From: Anseranas semipalmata
Lineage: Eukaryota > Chordata > Aves > Anseriformes > Anseranatidae
NCBI GenBank assembly: GCA_013399115.1
Contig: VXAA01002967.1
Coordinates: 7,429-71,428, forward strand
Direction: 5' to 3'
Length of the DNA stretch: 64,000 nt
Shown here: positions 49,076-61,075 of the stretch, piece by piece
How the letters are laid out: every line of letters starts with the position of its first letter
Position numbering within the stretch: the stretch's first letter is position 1
Notes under the pieces: model-generated
The model's database searches: none
What the model was told of the DNA's origin: nothing
What the model saw: only the letters and a program-made list of their open reading frames with translations
Translations under genes and position numbers: made by a program

Positions 49076-50112
49076 CAGACTGTCAGACTTGACACCAGCT
49101 AGGGATTTCACTGTTTAAATCCTAACTTCAGATTCAATCTGTGCAGCAACAGGCTGAAAATGAAGCAGCAAGCAGCTTTTTCCAGTACTTCCAGAGTGCA
49201 GGTACCCAGCTGTTACACCCACTTGCTGGTCTTCCCTATTTTTTTCTTCCGTGCAGCAGACAAGAAATTGAAAACAGCATCACAGCTTAAAAGCTTCTGT
49301 GTAAAAACAAATCTGCTCTTCTGCACAATTAGGAATTCACTAAATCAAAGTCACACTCTCATGAGCCTGGTGCCCTTTTAGAAGGTCTGGCGATGCTACT
49401 TCCAGGTTCGGTGCCCCTGAGAAGCAGAGGCTTTTCCTTGGCTTCACAACATATGCAAAGCAGCAAGCAGCCTCCTGTGCAAACATGAGGCTGCCCTACT
49501 TTCTGCAGATGACTGCCCCTCCACCATCTTCACCAGACAGTCTGATTATATTTCTTATATTGCAACACAGCTGTTCATAACTTGTCATCTGCACCGAGAA
49601 CCCTGGCCAAGTGCTCCAGCTGTATAATAGATTTTTATTGTTGATTGAAGACTCTCAGTACAATTTTTTTTTGTTTACTTTCCTTTATATCCCTGGAAAT
49701 CACACAAACATTGCACAAGGCAGAGCGTGATGCATTTAGAACCACCTCTTCGAAGTGCCACAACAATGTTTTAATGAGGGATGTCTTCTTCCAAACACTT
49801 AGCAGTTCCCATTCGCCAGAACTCCTTTTGCTGAGAAGATACATGAGAAATGCTGTTGACACATGGTTGCTGGGCACACTTCTGGATTTGGAAGATGCTG
49901 CTTTCCTGCTTGGAAATCCATGACAAAAGGCAAGCTATTTTGTGATGACTTGATGCTTTTAGCTCCAAAATCAACAATGCTGAGTACAGGGAGATTGGTG
50001 GGAAAACAGAAAACACTGGAAAACCAGCAATAGAAGGAAAGGATGCCTGTAGGGATTGTTGAATCATTGTCACTTCCAAGATAAGAAGTAAGAGACATTA
50101 GGCAAAGCTGGG
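49076..50112. other. Unannotated DNA
   Basis: No recognised gene or repeat; open frames of 92-102 codons around 49645-50098 on both strands are unrecognised. Confidence 0.45.
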
Positions 50113-50470
50113 AGGTGGCAGGTGGTTCAAAACAAACAGGAGAGAATAGTTTTCACCCAGTGTCTAACAAGGCTGTGGACTTCCTTGACATGGGTTGTTG
50201 TGGATGCTAAATACTTACATGGCTCAAAAAGGACTGGATGGATACTTGGAAGAAAAATCTGTTGAAGACAGTTAAATGCAAAGACAATGCATCTGACTTA
50301 GGAAATGTGTAACCTGCAATGCATTGGAGAATGTTCTGGGGTTGCATCCCTGTATGTTTTCCATGTTTGTCCACTCTTTCCACAACATTGTCTGTTGGCC
50401 ACTATCAGAAATGGGGTAATGGGATGCACCTTTTTTGTTTAACCCTGTATGGCAATACTTTTTGTTCTTA
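50113..50470 (+). mobile_element. Old CR1 LINE relic, 3' end (amniote lineage)
   Basis: Ordered blocks match the 3' end of an old CR1 lineage shared by birds, turtles and crocodilians. They are 'aaaacaaacaggagagaata', 'gttgttgtggatgctaaata' (50191-50210), 'ggctcaaaaaggactggatg' (50221-50240), 'catctgacttaggaaatgtg' (50289-50308) and 'ttggccactatcagaaatgg' (50396-50415). The terminal 'accctgtatggcaatacttt' (50442-50461) is a decayed form of the family's 'gacccagtatggcaattctt' end. It is noncoding. The relic at 55035-55640 is the same lineage in the opposite orientation. Confidence 0.78.
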
Positions 50471-52579
50471 AAGTGAAGAAATACAGTGCACATTCAAAAA
50501 AAAAAAAAAATCAGCATGACTCCTAGACCACCTAAATCTATGGTGCTTGCAGTGATGATAGGATGCCATGTGCATTTCTTCTTATCAACTATAACCACCA
50601 AGAAACAAAGTACAGTTGCTGGGGCTGGCTCCGATGCCATTTGCCTAACTTCTGGCATCGCACTGCCAGCACTGCAATTATGTCCATCACCAGGGGTTGA
50701 TTTCCTCAGCTCTAAGAAGAGCTTGCTTTGCAATTCTGCACTGTGAAAACAATACCTGTGGAAATACAAGCAATAGCCTGGAAACATCTGCAATGCAACT
50801 GGCCCAGTTTTTTCTCAGAAATCCCCTTAGGACTGAAGCACCCCTAGCAGCATGCCAGAGAGCTGCTTGGGCACAGTGATTTCAGCCATCAAAGATATTC
50901 TGATAATGATATTTTATATAGTTTACAAATTATGTTTTATATAGTTTACAAGGGTTCTGCAAACTGTGTGGCTGCGCATTTTTTTTTTTTGTTGACAGGC
51001 CAAGGTGGATGGAGGAAACTAAGATCTATTTCACATCAGTCATCTTCACTACCTTTACCATTACTGAAAGCTGAAGATTTATTTCTCTAGTCAGGATGGG
51101 ACAGGTTTATACTTTTATCTGGCACACTAATAATTAAGACATTGTGTATCCTACCACTTACGCTGTCTAAACAAACGAAAAAGCATGTTTTTATTGCAAA
51201 TTTTTAGATTTATTTCCTAAGGAAATGAGGTTCCACAATGAAGCTCATACGTCTCTGTTCCTGCCACAGCCAGTCCCTTCCACAATCACTTCTGAAGCTG
51301 TTGTCCAGTTTCAACCACAATTGACATAGTAGGAAAAAAAATGAAGTTCCTATATAATTAACAAATAGAAGTTGCTGAGTAGTGAAAATAAACATTATTA
51401 ATCACCTCAATAAGGGAAAAACAGCAGTGCCAATACAGCGTTTATTAGTCAGCGAAGTTCAATCTCTAGACAGGCCCTTAGGAAACTACATCTCATTGCT
51501 TCTGCTGCTTATGGACATACTTCTTATGAGTTGAAGATAGTGCATTTCATTGCCTGCAATCCAAATTAAAAAGACCCCACCAGGTCGTGATTAATATTCC
51601 CCACTAATTGTATGATGAAATGAGAAAGTATCAATAAGACTAGATCAGAGAATAAGGAGGGAGAAGGGTTCTCACTGCTTTAAAGAAGCATAAAATGACT
51701 TTGTCCTGTAAAGCATAATAATGCCTTCAGTGAAACACTGGAGGACATCCAATAAGGAAGAAATCTGACAGAGGAGGAGTGATTGAAAAAGTTAATTTAA
51801 CCAGGGCAGAGTAGGACAACTGGGGTAAGAAAATTAATGATAAACTCTCCCAATTGTACTGAAAACCCAGAGTAACCTGTGCTAAACAGAATTCTGCTGA
51901 GACAGGGTATGTGGCCTTGGTCTCATCTTGTATATGACCTGGTCTGCATTTCAGCAGCTTATCTGGGGCATGACATGCACCATACACCCTGACACTTTGG
52001 CTCTGATACAGATGGTGACACAGCGCATCCTCTCCAGCCCTCCATCAGTGCTTACCTCTGCAAGCCCTGTGCATTTTCTCCTCCAACCTGCAGGTCCCTG
52101 TTCAGCTGGCAGCTCGTACGCATAGATGCATGACCACTGGTGGATGACAGAAGAAATGGGGCTTTCATCACCTGCAGTGCTACTTCTTACCGCTCTCTCT
52201 AGGCACCTTTCTGGAATGGGTGTCTGATAGAATAAAAAGAGGCCACCAGCCATGCAAAGCTTGCCAAAAGAAAACTGTTTGAAAATGCTGACATTTTGCT
52301 CCTGGCTTTGCACCTTCTCAGGCAGGAGGACTCACTGTAACTGCCCTGGGGAGGCAGGAACAGGCTCAGGCAGGACTTCTCCACGGTGCCACACATCACC
52401 CCAGCAATGCTGTCCTCCCCCAGCTGCAGATGACAAGGTATCCTTCTTCTGTTCCTACTGGAAGCTCTGTACAAGTATAACGGCAAGGTCTTTACCCCCT
52501 GTTTCTGTGGCTTCAGTGTCAATTCTTCCGTTTTTCTAAGTCTGTACCTTGAAATGTGCTCTGAATTATCTGCAGTTTT

Positions 52580-52580
<1 letters not shown>
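50471..52580. other. Unannotated DNA with small repeats
   Basis: A 15-base A run lies at 50496-50510. A 23-bp-period direct duplication of 'ttttatatagtttacaa' sits at 50911-50951. T11 lies near 50979-50989. No gene or further mobile element recognised; frames up to 127 codons at 52199-52582 are unrecognised. Confidence 0.45.
50911..50951. repeat. Direct duplication, period 23 bp
   Basis: 'ttttatatagtttacaa' occurs at 50912-50928 and again at 50935-50951 without mismatch, separated by 6 bases. Confidence 0.85.
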
Positions 52581-52611
<31 letters not shown>

Positions 52612-52618
52612 GGAAAAG
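52581..52618. repeat. A-rich tract
   Basis: A(12)G A(12)G A(5) with GG near the end; no retroposon body recognised. Confidence 0.88.
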
Positions 52619-53956
52619 TAATTCAATAAATCAGTTTAGATGACAACCAGCCTCACTCCTGTGATGCTCAGATTTTTTTTCTCCAATAAATTTTTTTCTT
52701 CCTCAAGCCAGAAGAACTGGGATTGGAACTCAAAACTGCCTGGGAATCAGCTGTAATACCCTCTCCGCTTCAAGGATACAGTCTTCCCTGTGTTTCACTT
52801 TCCCCACAGACATAAAAGATAAACTTCCCTATGATAAAAATAGCCACACTCTCTCTGCACTTTGCTAGTTCTAAACCAGATTAACTCCTTGAACAGGAAA
52901 GATCCAATTTGTGTTTACAGTGGTATATGACCTGAATCAGATTCAAAGCCTCTCACAATTTGAACCCATTTCACTCCCCCAGTTATGCAGTATGGTGTGG
53001 TCCAGAGGCTTCTCTGGCTATTTTCCTTTGGAGCCAGCCACAGCCCCACACTTCATTAATAAGACTTGCCTCTCAGAAGAGCTGATTCAGTCCTGGCTGC
53101 CATGAGCACATTATTTTCTGTTCCTGAGGTACCTTAAGCTTTGCCTCTCTGCTGTCTCCGAGGGCTGCGTTGGCTGTGCAAGGGTTCCCAGGCCATTCTA
53201 GGGAAGCCATGGATTTATGGATGGATGTTTCAATGATTAAGTCATCCAGGTGTGAGAGGGGAAAATGAAGCCAAAACTCAAAAGAATTCCTGGATAGACA
53301 CAACAGATGGATGTGAGGAGAAAAGGGACCATCCAGGGCCATTTCTCCTAGGGAACAGAATTGACAATCAGGGCTGAAGTCATGGAAAAAATATTTTGCA
53401 AGTCAGCCAATGGAGTCTTTTGAAAAGGTGGTGCTGTCAGAGGAAAACAGAAGACTTCAGGTGCAGGTGAACCTATTTGCAAAGAACACATGAGTCCTAG
53501 CGCTCAGTCAAGCTTTGAAAAGGTGGCATGAAACCATCAGGGAGTCTTCTCAAACCCAAATGCATCTCTCTGATTTCCTTAGTTCCCGGTGTTTCTGGAC
53601 ACACATTTATTACCTTTCGCTGACAAATATTTTCTCCTAACCTCCTGTCACATTTGTATCTCTAGTCCTCTCCTGACTTCTTATCCCCCCCCTGCTTCAT
53701 GAAAAATTTCATTTCCACAGTCCCTGTAAGCACTTCTTTTATGATGAAATCAGACCCTTTGCACAGAAGATGGTGTGCAGCCACCTCTGTGTGGCTGCAT
53801 TTTTAGTGCCAAGCTTTAAGTGGTTGGCATAAAGTCATTTGTAAAAGAACAATAACAAGTATGATGAATTCTAATGCTCTTTGTGTCATGGTGCTTAGAT
53901 AGCTCATAGATAAGTACACCACCAATATTTCACCAAACAGCAGTAACTCAACTCCC
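52619..53956. other. Unannotated DNA
   Basis: No recognised gene or repeat; a C8 run lies near 53685-53692. Confidence 0.45.
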
Positions 53957-53985
53957 TAAAAAACAAACAAACAAACAAAAAAAAC
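53957..53985. repeat. (AAAC)n microsatellite
   Basis: About four AAAC/CAAA units flanked by A runs. Confidence 0.85.
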
Positions 53986-55034
53986 CTCACAAAACCAGCA
54001 CTTTATCACAGTATTTGTGGACAGATACCAAAAAAAAATCAATAGTTGAGGATATACATCTATCACAAGTTTCAGAGTATCAGAACATCAACACTGCTAA
54101 TATCAGGTTAAGTGAAAGCTGCACTAATTGTCTGGATTCCTATGTCAGCTCATATTCAGCTGACACCATTCACTGGCATTAAAATGGATTTTCAGCCCCC
54201 TGTTTCATGCATCATAGGCAGCACAGAAAATAAATCAGCCCTTTTGGAGATAGCATTCATGACAATGAAGCTGATGCCATGGAGAGGTTCCCTCATTAGC
54301 ACAGTCTCCCCTGCACCAGCTTCATTTCAAGCCTGCCATCTCGAGGTGCCCTGGGGTTTGGGCAGGCCCTGGTAACCCACCCTCCAGTAGCAGCACTGAC
54401 ACCCCAATATTCACTCTTTCCTTTCCAGCTGGGGAAGGTGTCATGTGCTACATAAGGTTTTGAGATACCAAACAGAGCTGTAAGAGACTATTTGCCGATA
54501 GATGTAAGTTGACCTCAGCACAGGGGTGTCACCCAACTTCACTGAAAAACAGGGGTAAAATGGGAAATTATATATGAAATATAAACATTATTATAACTAA
54601 AGCATAATAGCAAACAAAATAATAAGTTACTTATCACAATAATTATATATAACTTAGTAATAATGGTATAATAGAGTAGGGATCACTAAGCAGTCCTCTC
54701 TCTGCAGTGAGTGGTGCCTGCCAAGCACAAGAACCAGTTAAAAGTGGAGGCCTTACATATGGCAGAACTAATCATACCTCGGGCATATAAAGAATTCAGT
54801 ATTTAGTGGGTGCTGGCAATAATTTCTGTCAGCAAAATGCAGATTGTAAGTCCAAATAAAACGGGATGGACGCTGGAAGAGGAGCAGTTTTATAGATAGT
54901 GGCAGCTGCTTTACTCTACTGCAACGATGCATCAGTAGCCTGGTTCCTACTGAAGGTTGTGAGGCAGTTTGGCCTTGGTCTTTTCACATGAAGGGGACTG
55001 CACTGTGGCAATGACGGGGTGAACACAAGAGGAG
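53986..55034. other. Unannotated DNA with AT-rich block
   Basis: 54560-54675 is strongly AT-rich with many ATAAT/TTATATA words. No gene recognised. Confidence 0.45.
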
Positions 55035-55640
55035 CCACCCTGTATTAGATCAGACATCCTTCTACCCAAGTCTCCTCCAGCAACCAAAACCAAGTGCCTG
55101 GGAAGGAGCATGAAAGTGAATCAAGCATAGGGTGATATTTTCCCAAACATTTTCTACACCTTCAACCATTTGAAGCTCAGGGACTTCTTGAACCCGAGGC
55201 AGAGCCTTTGTATGTAATAACTCTCAATGGATTTCTCTTCCGTGAACTTCTGTCGTGACCCCTTGAGCCTAGATGAACTTCCAGCATCTGCAACCTCCTG
55301 CGGCAAGGAGTGCCCACAGCCTGACTCTGGGTGGGATGAAGAGCTACCTCCCTCTGTGTGTTTTGAGCCTGCCACATGCTAGCCTGTGTGTACATACCCC
55401 TAGTACGAAAGAAGGTGTGAGGAACTGTTTGAAACGGCTGCAGCTCTCTCCTCTGTGCTATTTAGGTTCCAGCAAGCCTCCACCCTACCTCCTTTCAGTC
55501 TCTGAGGCTGAAGGGCCCCAAACTATTTATTTGCTCCAGCTGAGGAAGCTGTTCCATACCTCTGATCATCCTTCTCACTTGTCCCTGCTGTGGTGGCCAG
55601 TCACCAGTGTCTGGAGCCAGCACATGTCCTCCAGGAAGGA
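55035..55640 (-). mobile_element. Old CR1 LINE relic (amniote lineage), 3' half
   Basis: In plus-strand reading the antisense 3' end starts with 'gtattagatcagacatcctt' (55042-55061). It is followed by 'gtgcctgggaaggagcatga' (55095-55114), 'agctcagggacttcttgaac' (55174-55193), 'aataactctcaatggatttc' (55217-55236), 'gatgaagagctacctccctc' (55335-55354), 'ttttgagcctgccacatgct' (55361-55380) and 'ggaagctgttccatacctct' (55544-55563). This is the normal block order of the old CR1 family also seen at 50113-50470. A 183-codon plus-strand open frame (55273-55824), the longest in the window, lies mostly inside this relic and is therefore antisense transposon sequence rather than a gene. Confidence 0.78.
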
Positions 55641-56029
55641 AAACGGAGAGGGAAACGAGCTAGGATACACTCTGGTAGAGGGCTGGTGCACAGACAGCCA
55701 GGGACCTGCTCCTGTCAAAGGCAAAGAGCAGAACAAAGACCACAGCAAACACAGTCTTCATCATCTGGGATGGACATGGCAGGAAAATACCCATCTGAAT
55801 TTGAAAGAAAGTGCAGGAGACTGATGGAGGAGAATTAAAAAGTGCATTAGGGCTCTTAAACATGTCACCACAACAGCTCCATTGACAAGTGCTGTCACGC
55901 TCCGCTCAAACAATGCTTCAGGGAAGCCAGGGCACACTTCTGAGGAAGTGCATGAGAGCCCTATGAGATCCCTCCGTGTAATATATTACAATGAATGGTT
56001 AATGACCAGGCACTCACAATAAATGGCAA
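55641..56029. other. Unannotated DNA
   Basis: No recognised feature beyond the end of the CR1 relic. Confidence 0.45.
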
Positions 56030-56185
56030 TACCCACTTCACCGCGAAGCGTCCCGTTGTGCAGAGGGAATCCTTTGTCTCCCCGGCAGTCTCACCTGGCT
56101 CCCCGCTTTGTTCCTGCCACCGAGACATCTCGCGCCGCAGGAGGTGCTGCTGGAAGACGACACTCGTTTCAATAGTGGCGTGAAG
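56030..56185. promoter_or_regulatory. Small CpG-rich patch
   Basis: About a dozen CpGs within roughly 150 bases ('accgcgaagcgtcccg', 'tctcgcgccgcagg', 'gaagacgacactcg'). Too short for a standard CpG island. It precedes the larger CpG-rich block at 57.2-58.95 kb by about 1 kb. No transcription-start evidence can be seen from sequence alone. Confidence 0.25.
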
Positions 56186-56900
56186 GCAATTCCTCGTGAA
56201 ATAGCTCATTTGCCTATTAAAAAGCAGCAAGGCTCTAACCTCAGGTGGTTTCACCCCTGCGATCTGACAGCTAATTTTAACCTACAAAGATTTTTATATT
56301 TCCTCCCAGAAAATCTAGACTCTTACTTCTATCTCAAGGCTCTCTTTGCTTAATAAATAGCTCTTTACAGAAAAGTGCTTAACATCTCAGCGCATACCCT
56401 GGGTAAAGACTGTTGTAGCGGTGGAATGAGGTGATAATGTACTAGTAGCACCAGAAACTGCTGCCCTCAAATATAATTCATCTGGCTAATCTTTCCCTAG
56501 TAGATACGCCATTAAGCAGGAAGGACTTTACCGGGGCATAGAAAGAGGAGAAAGGATTAAAATTCCCAAACTTTGTCAGCCGATGAGATTCCCACAACCA
56601 CACGTGTGCAGAGCTAATGGTACATCAAAGCACTAAAATCCCGTCCATTTTTCAGCCTTCCCCATGCTGCAGCTCACTGTCCCTGCAGCTCAGCTGTTGG
56701 TGGATCATGAGACCATTTCCTGCCCAGTTTTGTGCCAAAGTCTTCCAGGTTATTTAAGTCACCATCAGACACATCTTACCTGTCTTGGCGCCGGGGTGCT
56801 GCAGACCCCAGCCACCACTTCTGGCACACCCATGTCTGCAGTGTAGTAGCCTGAAAGTCTGGGTTTTTCCAGCTGATTTTCTGATAATTATGGTTGTAAT

Positions 56901-56928
56901 GATAATAATAATAATGATTATTATTATC
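56901..56928. repeat. Perfect (ATA)n hairpin
   Basis: 'gataataataat' (56901-56912) and 'attattattatc' (56917-56928) are perfect reverse complements separated by 'aatg'. A 12-bp stem forms from a trinucleotide run that switches strand. Confidence 0.9.
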
Positions 56929-57239
56929 TTCCCTTATTTTCCCTTCAGCGTCCAAGTGCCAAGAGTGCCAGGTTGGTAAGGCTTTCACTCTCTTGGCAGA
57001 CCCTTCACCAGAGGAGAAACGAGCAGCAGCAGCAAGCTGGAGCAGCTCTAGGGGCAAGGCCACCAGCCATAGGAATCTGCTCTTTCTTCCCCCTCTTTTT
57101 TGCTGCTCAGTGTTGATCACGCTTCTGTCACCGTGAGTTTTCCTTCTTTTTGCCTCTCAGCATTAAGTATGTTAATGAATTACAAGTGTGACGAGCTGAG
57201 TCGAGCCCCTGTGCAGCTGGGCCTGCAGTTAGAGCATTG

Positions 57240-58955
57240 CCTGGAGTCAATCCCGACGTCGCTGCAGCGAAACTTTGAGGGATGGCACCGGAGGGCTCTG
57301 TAAGTGCCCCTGAGCGATGTGACGCTCCCTGCCCATGAATCAGAGGATCATAAAGGACACGGCTCCTGAGCACCCGCATGATGACTGGCAGCCTCTCCCG
57401 CCCGGCCGGCCCCGGGGGCACGAGGGCTCCCATCACTCACCCAGCAGCCTTCTGCCGGCACACGCGGCTGCCTCAGCCCGGCTGCCGAGGCGTAAAGTAA
57501 GCTCACGCTCTTGAAGAAAAGTCTGATATCCCTCATCTGAATGTTTGCTTACCAATCCAGAGGCCTCCCAGCTTCCCGAGTGCATCTCTCTGGATAACAC
57601 ATGCAGACACGTGCTCTGCCAGGCAGCTGTAAAAAGGTGTAGGGAGCAGCAAAGGTGCAAGGGGGCCGAGGGTGAGCCAAGGGAAGAGTAAGCTGGCTTT
57701 CCTAGGTGGTCGGAGCAACCTTATTTATAGCAGCTTTCTGATATCTTTTTGGCACGAGCATACAGCCTCCTGCAATAGCTCATCTCTGGCTGTCGTTCGT
57801 AGAGCCAAAACCCAACCACATCACTTCGCTCTGCATTCTAACTCTCATGCTTACCTGCTCCTGGAAGCAGAAAAAAAAAAAAAANTTGGGCGGCAGCGCT
57901 GCAGCCTTAGCTTTATGCTTCCTCCCAGGGGAGCCCACATAAAATCGCCCCAGGCTTGCTGAACGCAGCGCACAGGCGCAGAGCCTGCAGCAGCATCCGG
58001 CCCCGGAGGAAGGATGCTGCTGCTGCTCCGCTCCTCTGGAGGCAGGGGAGGTGCAAAGACCTCCTCCTGCACACCGGTCGGACTTGCAGTGAACCTGGTG
58101 GAACCTGCTGGTGTAAATCCCTCCATGGGCTGGTGGGCATAAATCCCCCCCTCCCCGCCTTTCGCAGCCAGCCAGGAGCAATATGAAGACTGTGGGAGCG
58201 AGGATTTCCAGATCTCAGACACCGAAGTATTTTAATTGCACTTCAGAGTAATTCAGCACGTAGCACATGAAACATTGCAGGCAGAGAAAATAGCTGCTCT
58301 GGAAAATGTCTGTAATTTTCAGGGATTCCCATTATTGCTGGCTGAATCCGAATATTTCTGCCCTTGACTATGTGCTCCCGGTTCCCCTGTGCCTCTTAGT
58401 GCTCCCTGCAGCAGCCGAGCAGGATGGCGCTGGGAGGAATACACAGCCGAAGCATGAACACAGACTCCCTCGGCTAATGAAGGGGGTTTCTCCGCTCGCC
58501 GATGGCATACAGACAGGGTTCCTGCTGCAGGCTCGGGCAGGGCCAGCCAGCTGCATGCGCCGAATTGCAACAAGGACACGGAGCTGAGGGAGAAACGCCG
58601 CTCATGCAGCTGATGGCCTCCCGCTCTAGAGAGGAAAGACCTATTTCCTCCCTCGTCAAGGAAGGAAGCCCCTGCTCAGTCTGATGTTGGCATTCATTAT
58701 TTATGGAGGGATGCAAACACGTCTGACGCACGGATTTATTTTTTTCCCCAGCACCTCAGGGGCTGTCAGAAGCAGAAGCAGCCAGAAGCGACCTCCCCTT
58801 CCGATCCCCCTCCTCCACACAGGGGCCGGTGCAGACGTCGCCCTTCCCTTCCCAGGGCTCATACGCCGCTTTTCCCGGCACCGTTTCAAGGTCGCCTTCT
58901 CCAGCGTGGGAGTGGGGCTCTCGCTCCAGCAGGTTAAAATGTCTGTAAACACCGG
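57240..58955. promoter_or_regulatory. Discontinuous CpG-rich domain (candidate CpG island or promoter region)
   Basis: The strongest CpG concentration in the window. By hand count there are about 20 CpGs in 57245-57510 (GC around 60%), about 11 in 57885-58090, about 16 in 58375-58610 and about 13 in 58775-58930. The first 40 kb is CpG-poor by comparison. A block like this in an otherwise CpG-depleted vertebrate genome often marks a promoter or a developmental regulatory island. I could not find a convincing first exon, start codon context or splice donor, and the many short overlapping frames here are expected from high GC. Direction of any transcription is unknown. Confidence 0.4.
57871..57885. 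repeat. A14 run ending in an undetermined base
   Basis: Fourteen A followed by N at 57885, inside a GC-rich domain. The N probably marks uncertain homopolymer length, so local frames across it are unreliable. Confidence 0.85.
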
Positions 58956-60192
58956 TCAGCACTCTTTCTAAATGTTTGTTAGATGGATAGCTGACATTTG
59001 TTTTAGACTGAACCTGGGGTTTGGTGCAAATCTTTGTAGCACGGTGGCTTTCAGCTCCGTCCTCCTAGAGACGAAGAGCATGACTTCTGACATGGGTTAA
59101 TCCCTGTGTAGACTGGGTAATTTATACTGTAGCCAGCAGCGGCTGCGTAAAGCAAACCCAAAGGGCCAGCAAGGCTTACCTCAGCTGCTGAACGCATCCC
59201 AGGGACACAATTTGTCTTTTCCACACAAAGGTGTACAAATCTATTAACAGCATCTTCCACCTCAGAGAAGACAGAGTTTACGTGGCTGCCACACTACTCC
59301 CGCAATCACCCCGATGATACTAAACATGGGACAATTAATGAAATAAAACTTACATACACACACGCACTTGCATGCTCTCAAGATTTACAGCCCAGAGACC
59401 GCAAACCAGAAGCATGTAGAGGAGGAAGAAGGGACATCCAGAGCTCTGCCTCTTTCCATCAGAGGCCCACACACATCTCCGAATACACAGAGGTATAGGC
59501 AGTGCCCTCTGGGTACTGAAGGGAATTATTAGTGGCACTATTTCCTTTACATTAAGATTAGCCCTGGGACTAACGGTTCTTCTGCAACACAGCAGGCCAC
59601 CCCTGTCCTCTGCCCAAGACGACACAGCTCTGAACGCCTGGAGCTGGGTTTCCCTGAAGCCAAACCGTGCCCCTCACTGGCAAAAATCCTGCTGCAGCAA
59701 GAGGCAGCAAGCAGAGAGCTACGGACACGGGGCAGAGCTGCAGGGCATGTCCAGCCGCCCCCAGGCGCTGAGGCAGGATTAATATATCTGACCAGTCCCT
59801 GGCAGGCCTTCATACACCATGTTTCAGGAACATTATCATGTTTTCCCTGCCCACAGCTACCCTCCTTCTCCATCAAGTTTCTGGAACTGTTAAACCAATA
59901 CGACCTGCTCCTCTTTCCCACACCTGCCAGGCCTGTTCTTCCTCCCCGTGCTTGTCAGTGAGTGAGCTGCAGCCCGAGCTATTTATTGGATGCCTCTAGC
60001 ATTGGAGTCAAGGAGAGGAAAGCTTGCATCCGTATCGGTCCTTTGGGGCAGCTCTCATCACAGCGAGAACAGAGCCCTCGCTTTCCCTCTTGGCTTAGCG
60101 CAGCCGTTCATCAGGCGGTGGGAGGCCGGGTTATGTTACCGTGTTGTTTATTGCTCACAGAGTTCACATCATTCTCATTGGGCTGTGTTGGG
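58956..60192. other. Unannotated DNA
   Basis: No recognised gene; moderately GC-rich with short minus-strand frames at 59350-59625 and 59547-59921, neither recognisable. Confidence 0.45.
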
Positions 60193-60222
60193 TTTATTTA
60201 TTAATTAATTAATTTATTTTTA
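60193..60222. repeat. (TTAA)n-like AT repeat
   Basis: 'tttatttattaattaatt' followed by 'aatttatttttaa', a short AT-only stretch with TTAATTAA palindromes. Confidence 0.8.
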
Positions 60223-60889
60223 AGAAAGGAAGCACAGGCTACCACAGGACAAGGAGGACTCCTGGCTGTGGTCTTGACCCAAGTCAAGGTGGGTGGTTTC
60301 TGCCCTAGAACAGCAATAAGGCACCCAGGCAAAGAGGAGCCGAGGGCTCTGAGCTGAGGGCAGGAGAGGACAGGGAAGGCTGCAGTAATAAAAAACTAAT
60401 AAATGCATTTCTCCTCCAAATCCATTCAGTAAGCTCATCATGAACAAGAACAGGCAAAACCCTTCCTCCGTAAGCCAATGCCCATCACACCGTGCAGCCT
60501 ATTGTATTCTGTGCATATAAAATGTAAGTTTATACATGTGTGTGCATGTATGCATGTGCATACAACCATGCAGAAGTAATTACGACCCTCTCTGCATCTA
60601 TGAAGTGGTGACAGAGAAATCCTGTTGTTACCAACATGTTTGACCTGCTCTTCCTACAGTCAGGTTATGCATCCAGTCAGATGCACAGGGCTGCAATGCC
60701 TACTGCTGGCTTGTTTCACCGTGTAAGGAATGTTTAACAAATGTGATTGCATCTAGCTACTTGCAAGAAATCACTCACACAGCAGGTTCCCAACATTTTT
60801 CCTTCTTACCTTTGCAATGCCTTCCCACCTAGGGGAGCAGAGTACCAGGAATTCACTGCATGTCATGGAAGAAGGACCTGAAGCTGGAA
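60223..60889. other. Unannotated DNA
   Basis: TGCATGTATG-type alternating words near 60534-60562; otherwise nothing recognised. Confidence 0.45.
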
Positions 60890-61075
60890 ATAGGAGGTTT
60901 GGTTTGTGTTCCTCTCTGTTACTAGTTTCCTGTGTCACCTTAGGCAAGTCATTTAATGGACCTGTAGCACACTTTTCCCACCTGGAAAGCAGCTACAGTA
61001 AGCTAACATCTATAGCTATACAGCTAACATCTGTATAGCCCTTTGATAATGATTGATGAAATGCACCACTCGGCC
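60890..61075 (+). mobile_element. MIR-like SINE (core and LINE-type tail)
   Basis: The core 'tcctgtgtcaccttaggcaa' followed by 'gtcatttaatgg' (60928-60959) matches the most conserved part of MIR SINEs, whose form is 'tgtgaccttgggcaagtcactta'. It is followed by a pyrimidine-rich 'cttttcccacctggaaa'-like block, equivalent to the MIR 'tttcctcatctgtaaa' segment. The tail 'ccctttgataatgattgatg' then 'aaatgcaccactc' (61039-61071) corresponds to the 'cgctttgagat...gatgaaaggcgcta' tail of amniote CORE-SINEs. An internal 21-bp-period duplication sits between core and tail. Noncoding, ancient. Confidence 0.75.
61001..61040. repeat. Tandem duplication inside the MIR-like SINE
   Basis: 'agctaacatctatagctat' (61001-61019) and 'agctaacatctgtatagcc' (61022-61040) are tandem copies with period 21 bp. 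Confidence 0.75.

Noticed and set aside
55273..55824. 183-codon open frame, the longest in the window
   Set aside because: Most of it is the plus strand of a minus-strand CR1 relic (55035-55640), and the translation is unrecognised. It is antisense transposon sequence, not a gene.
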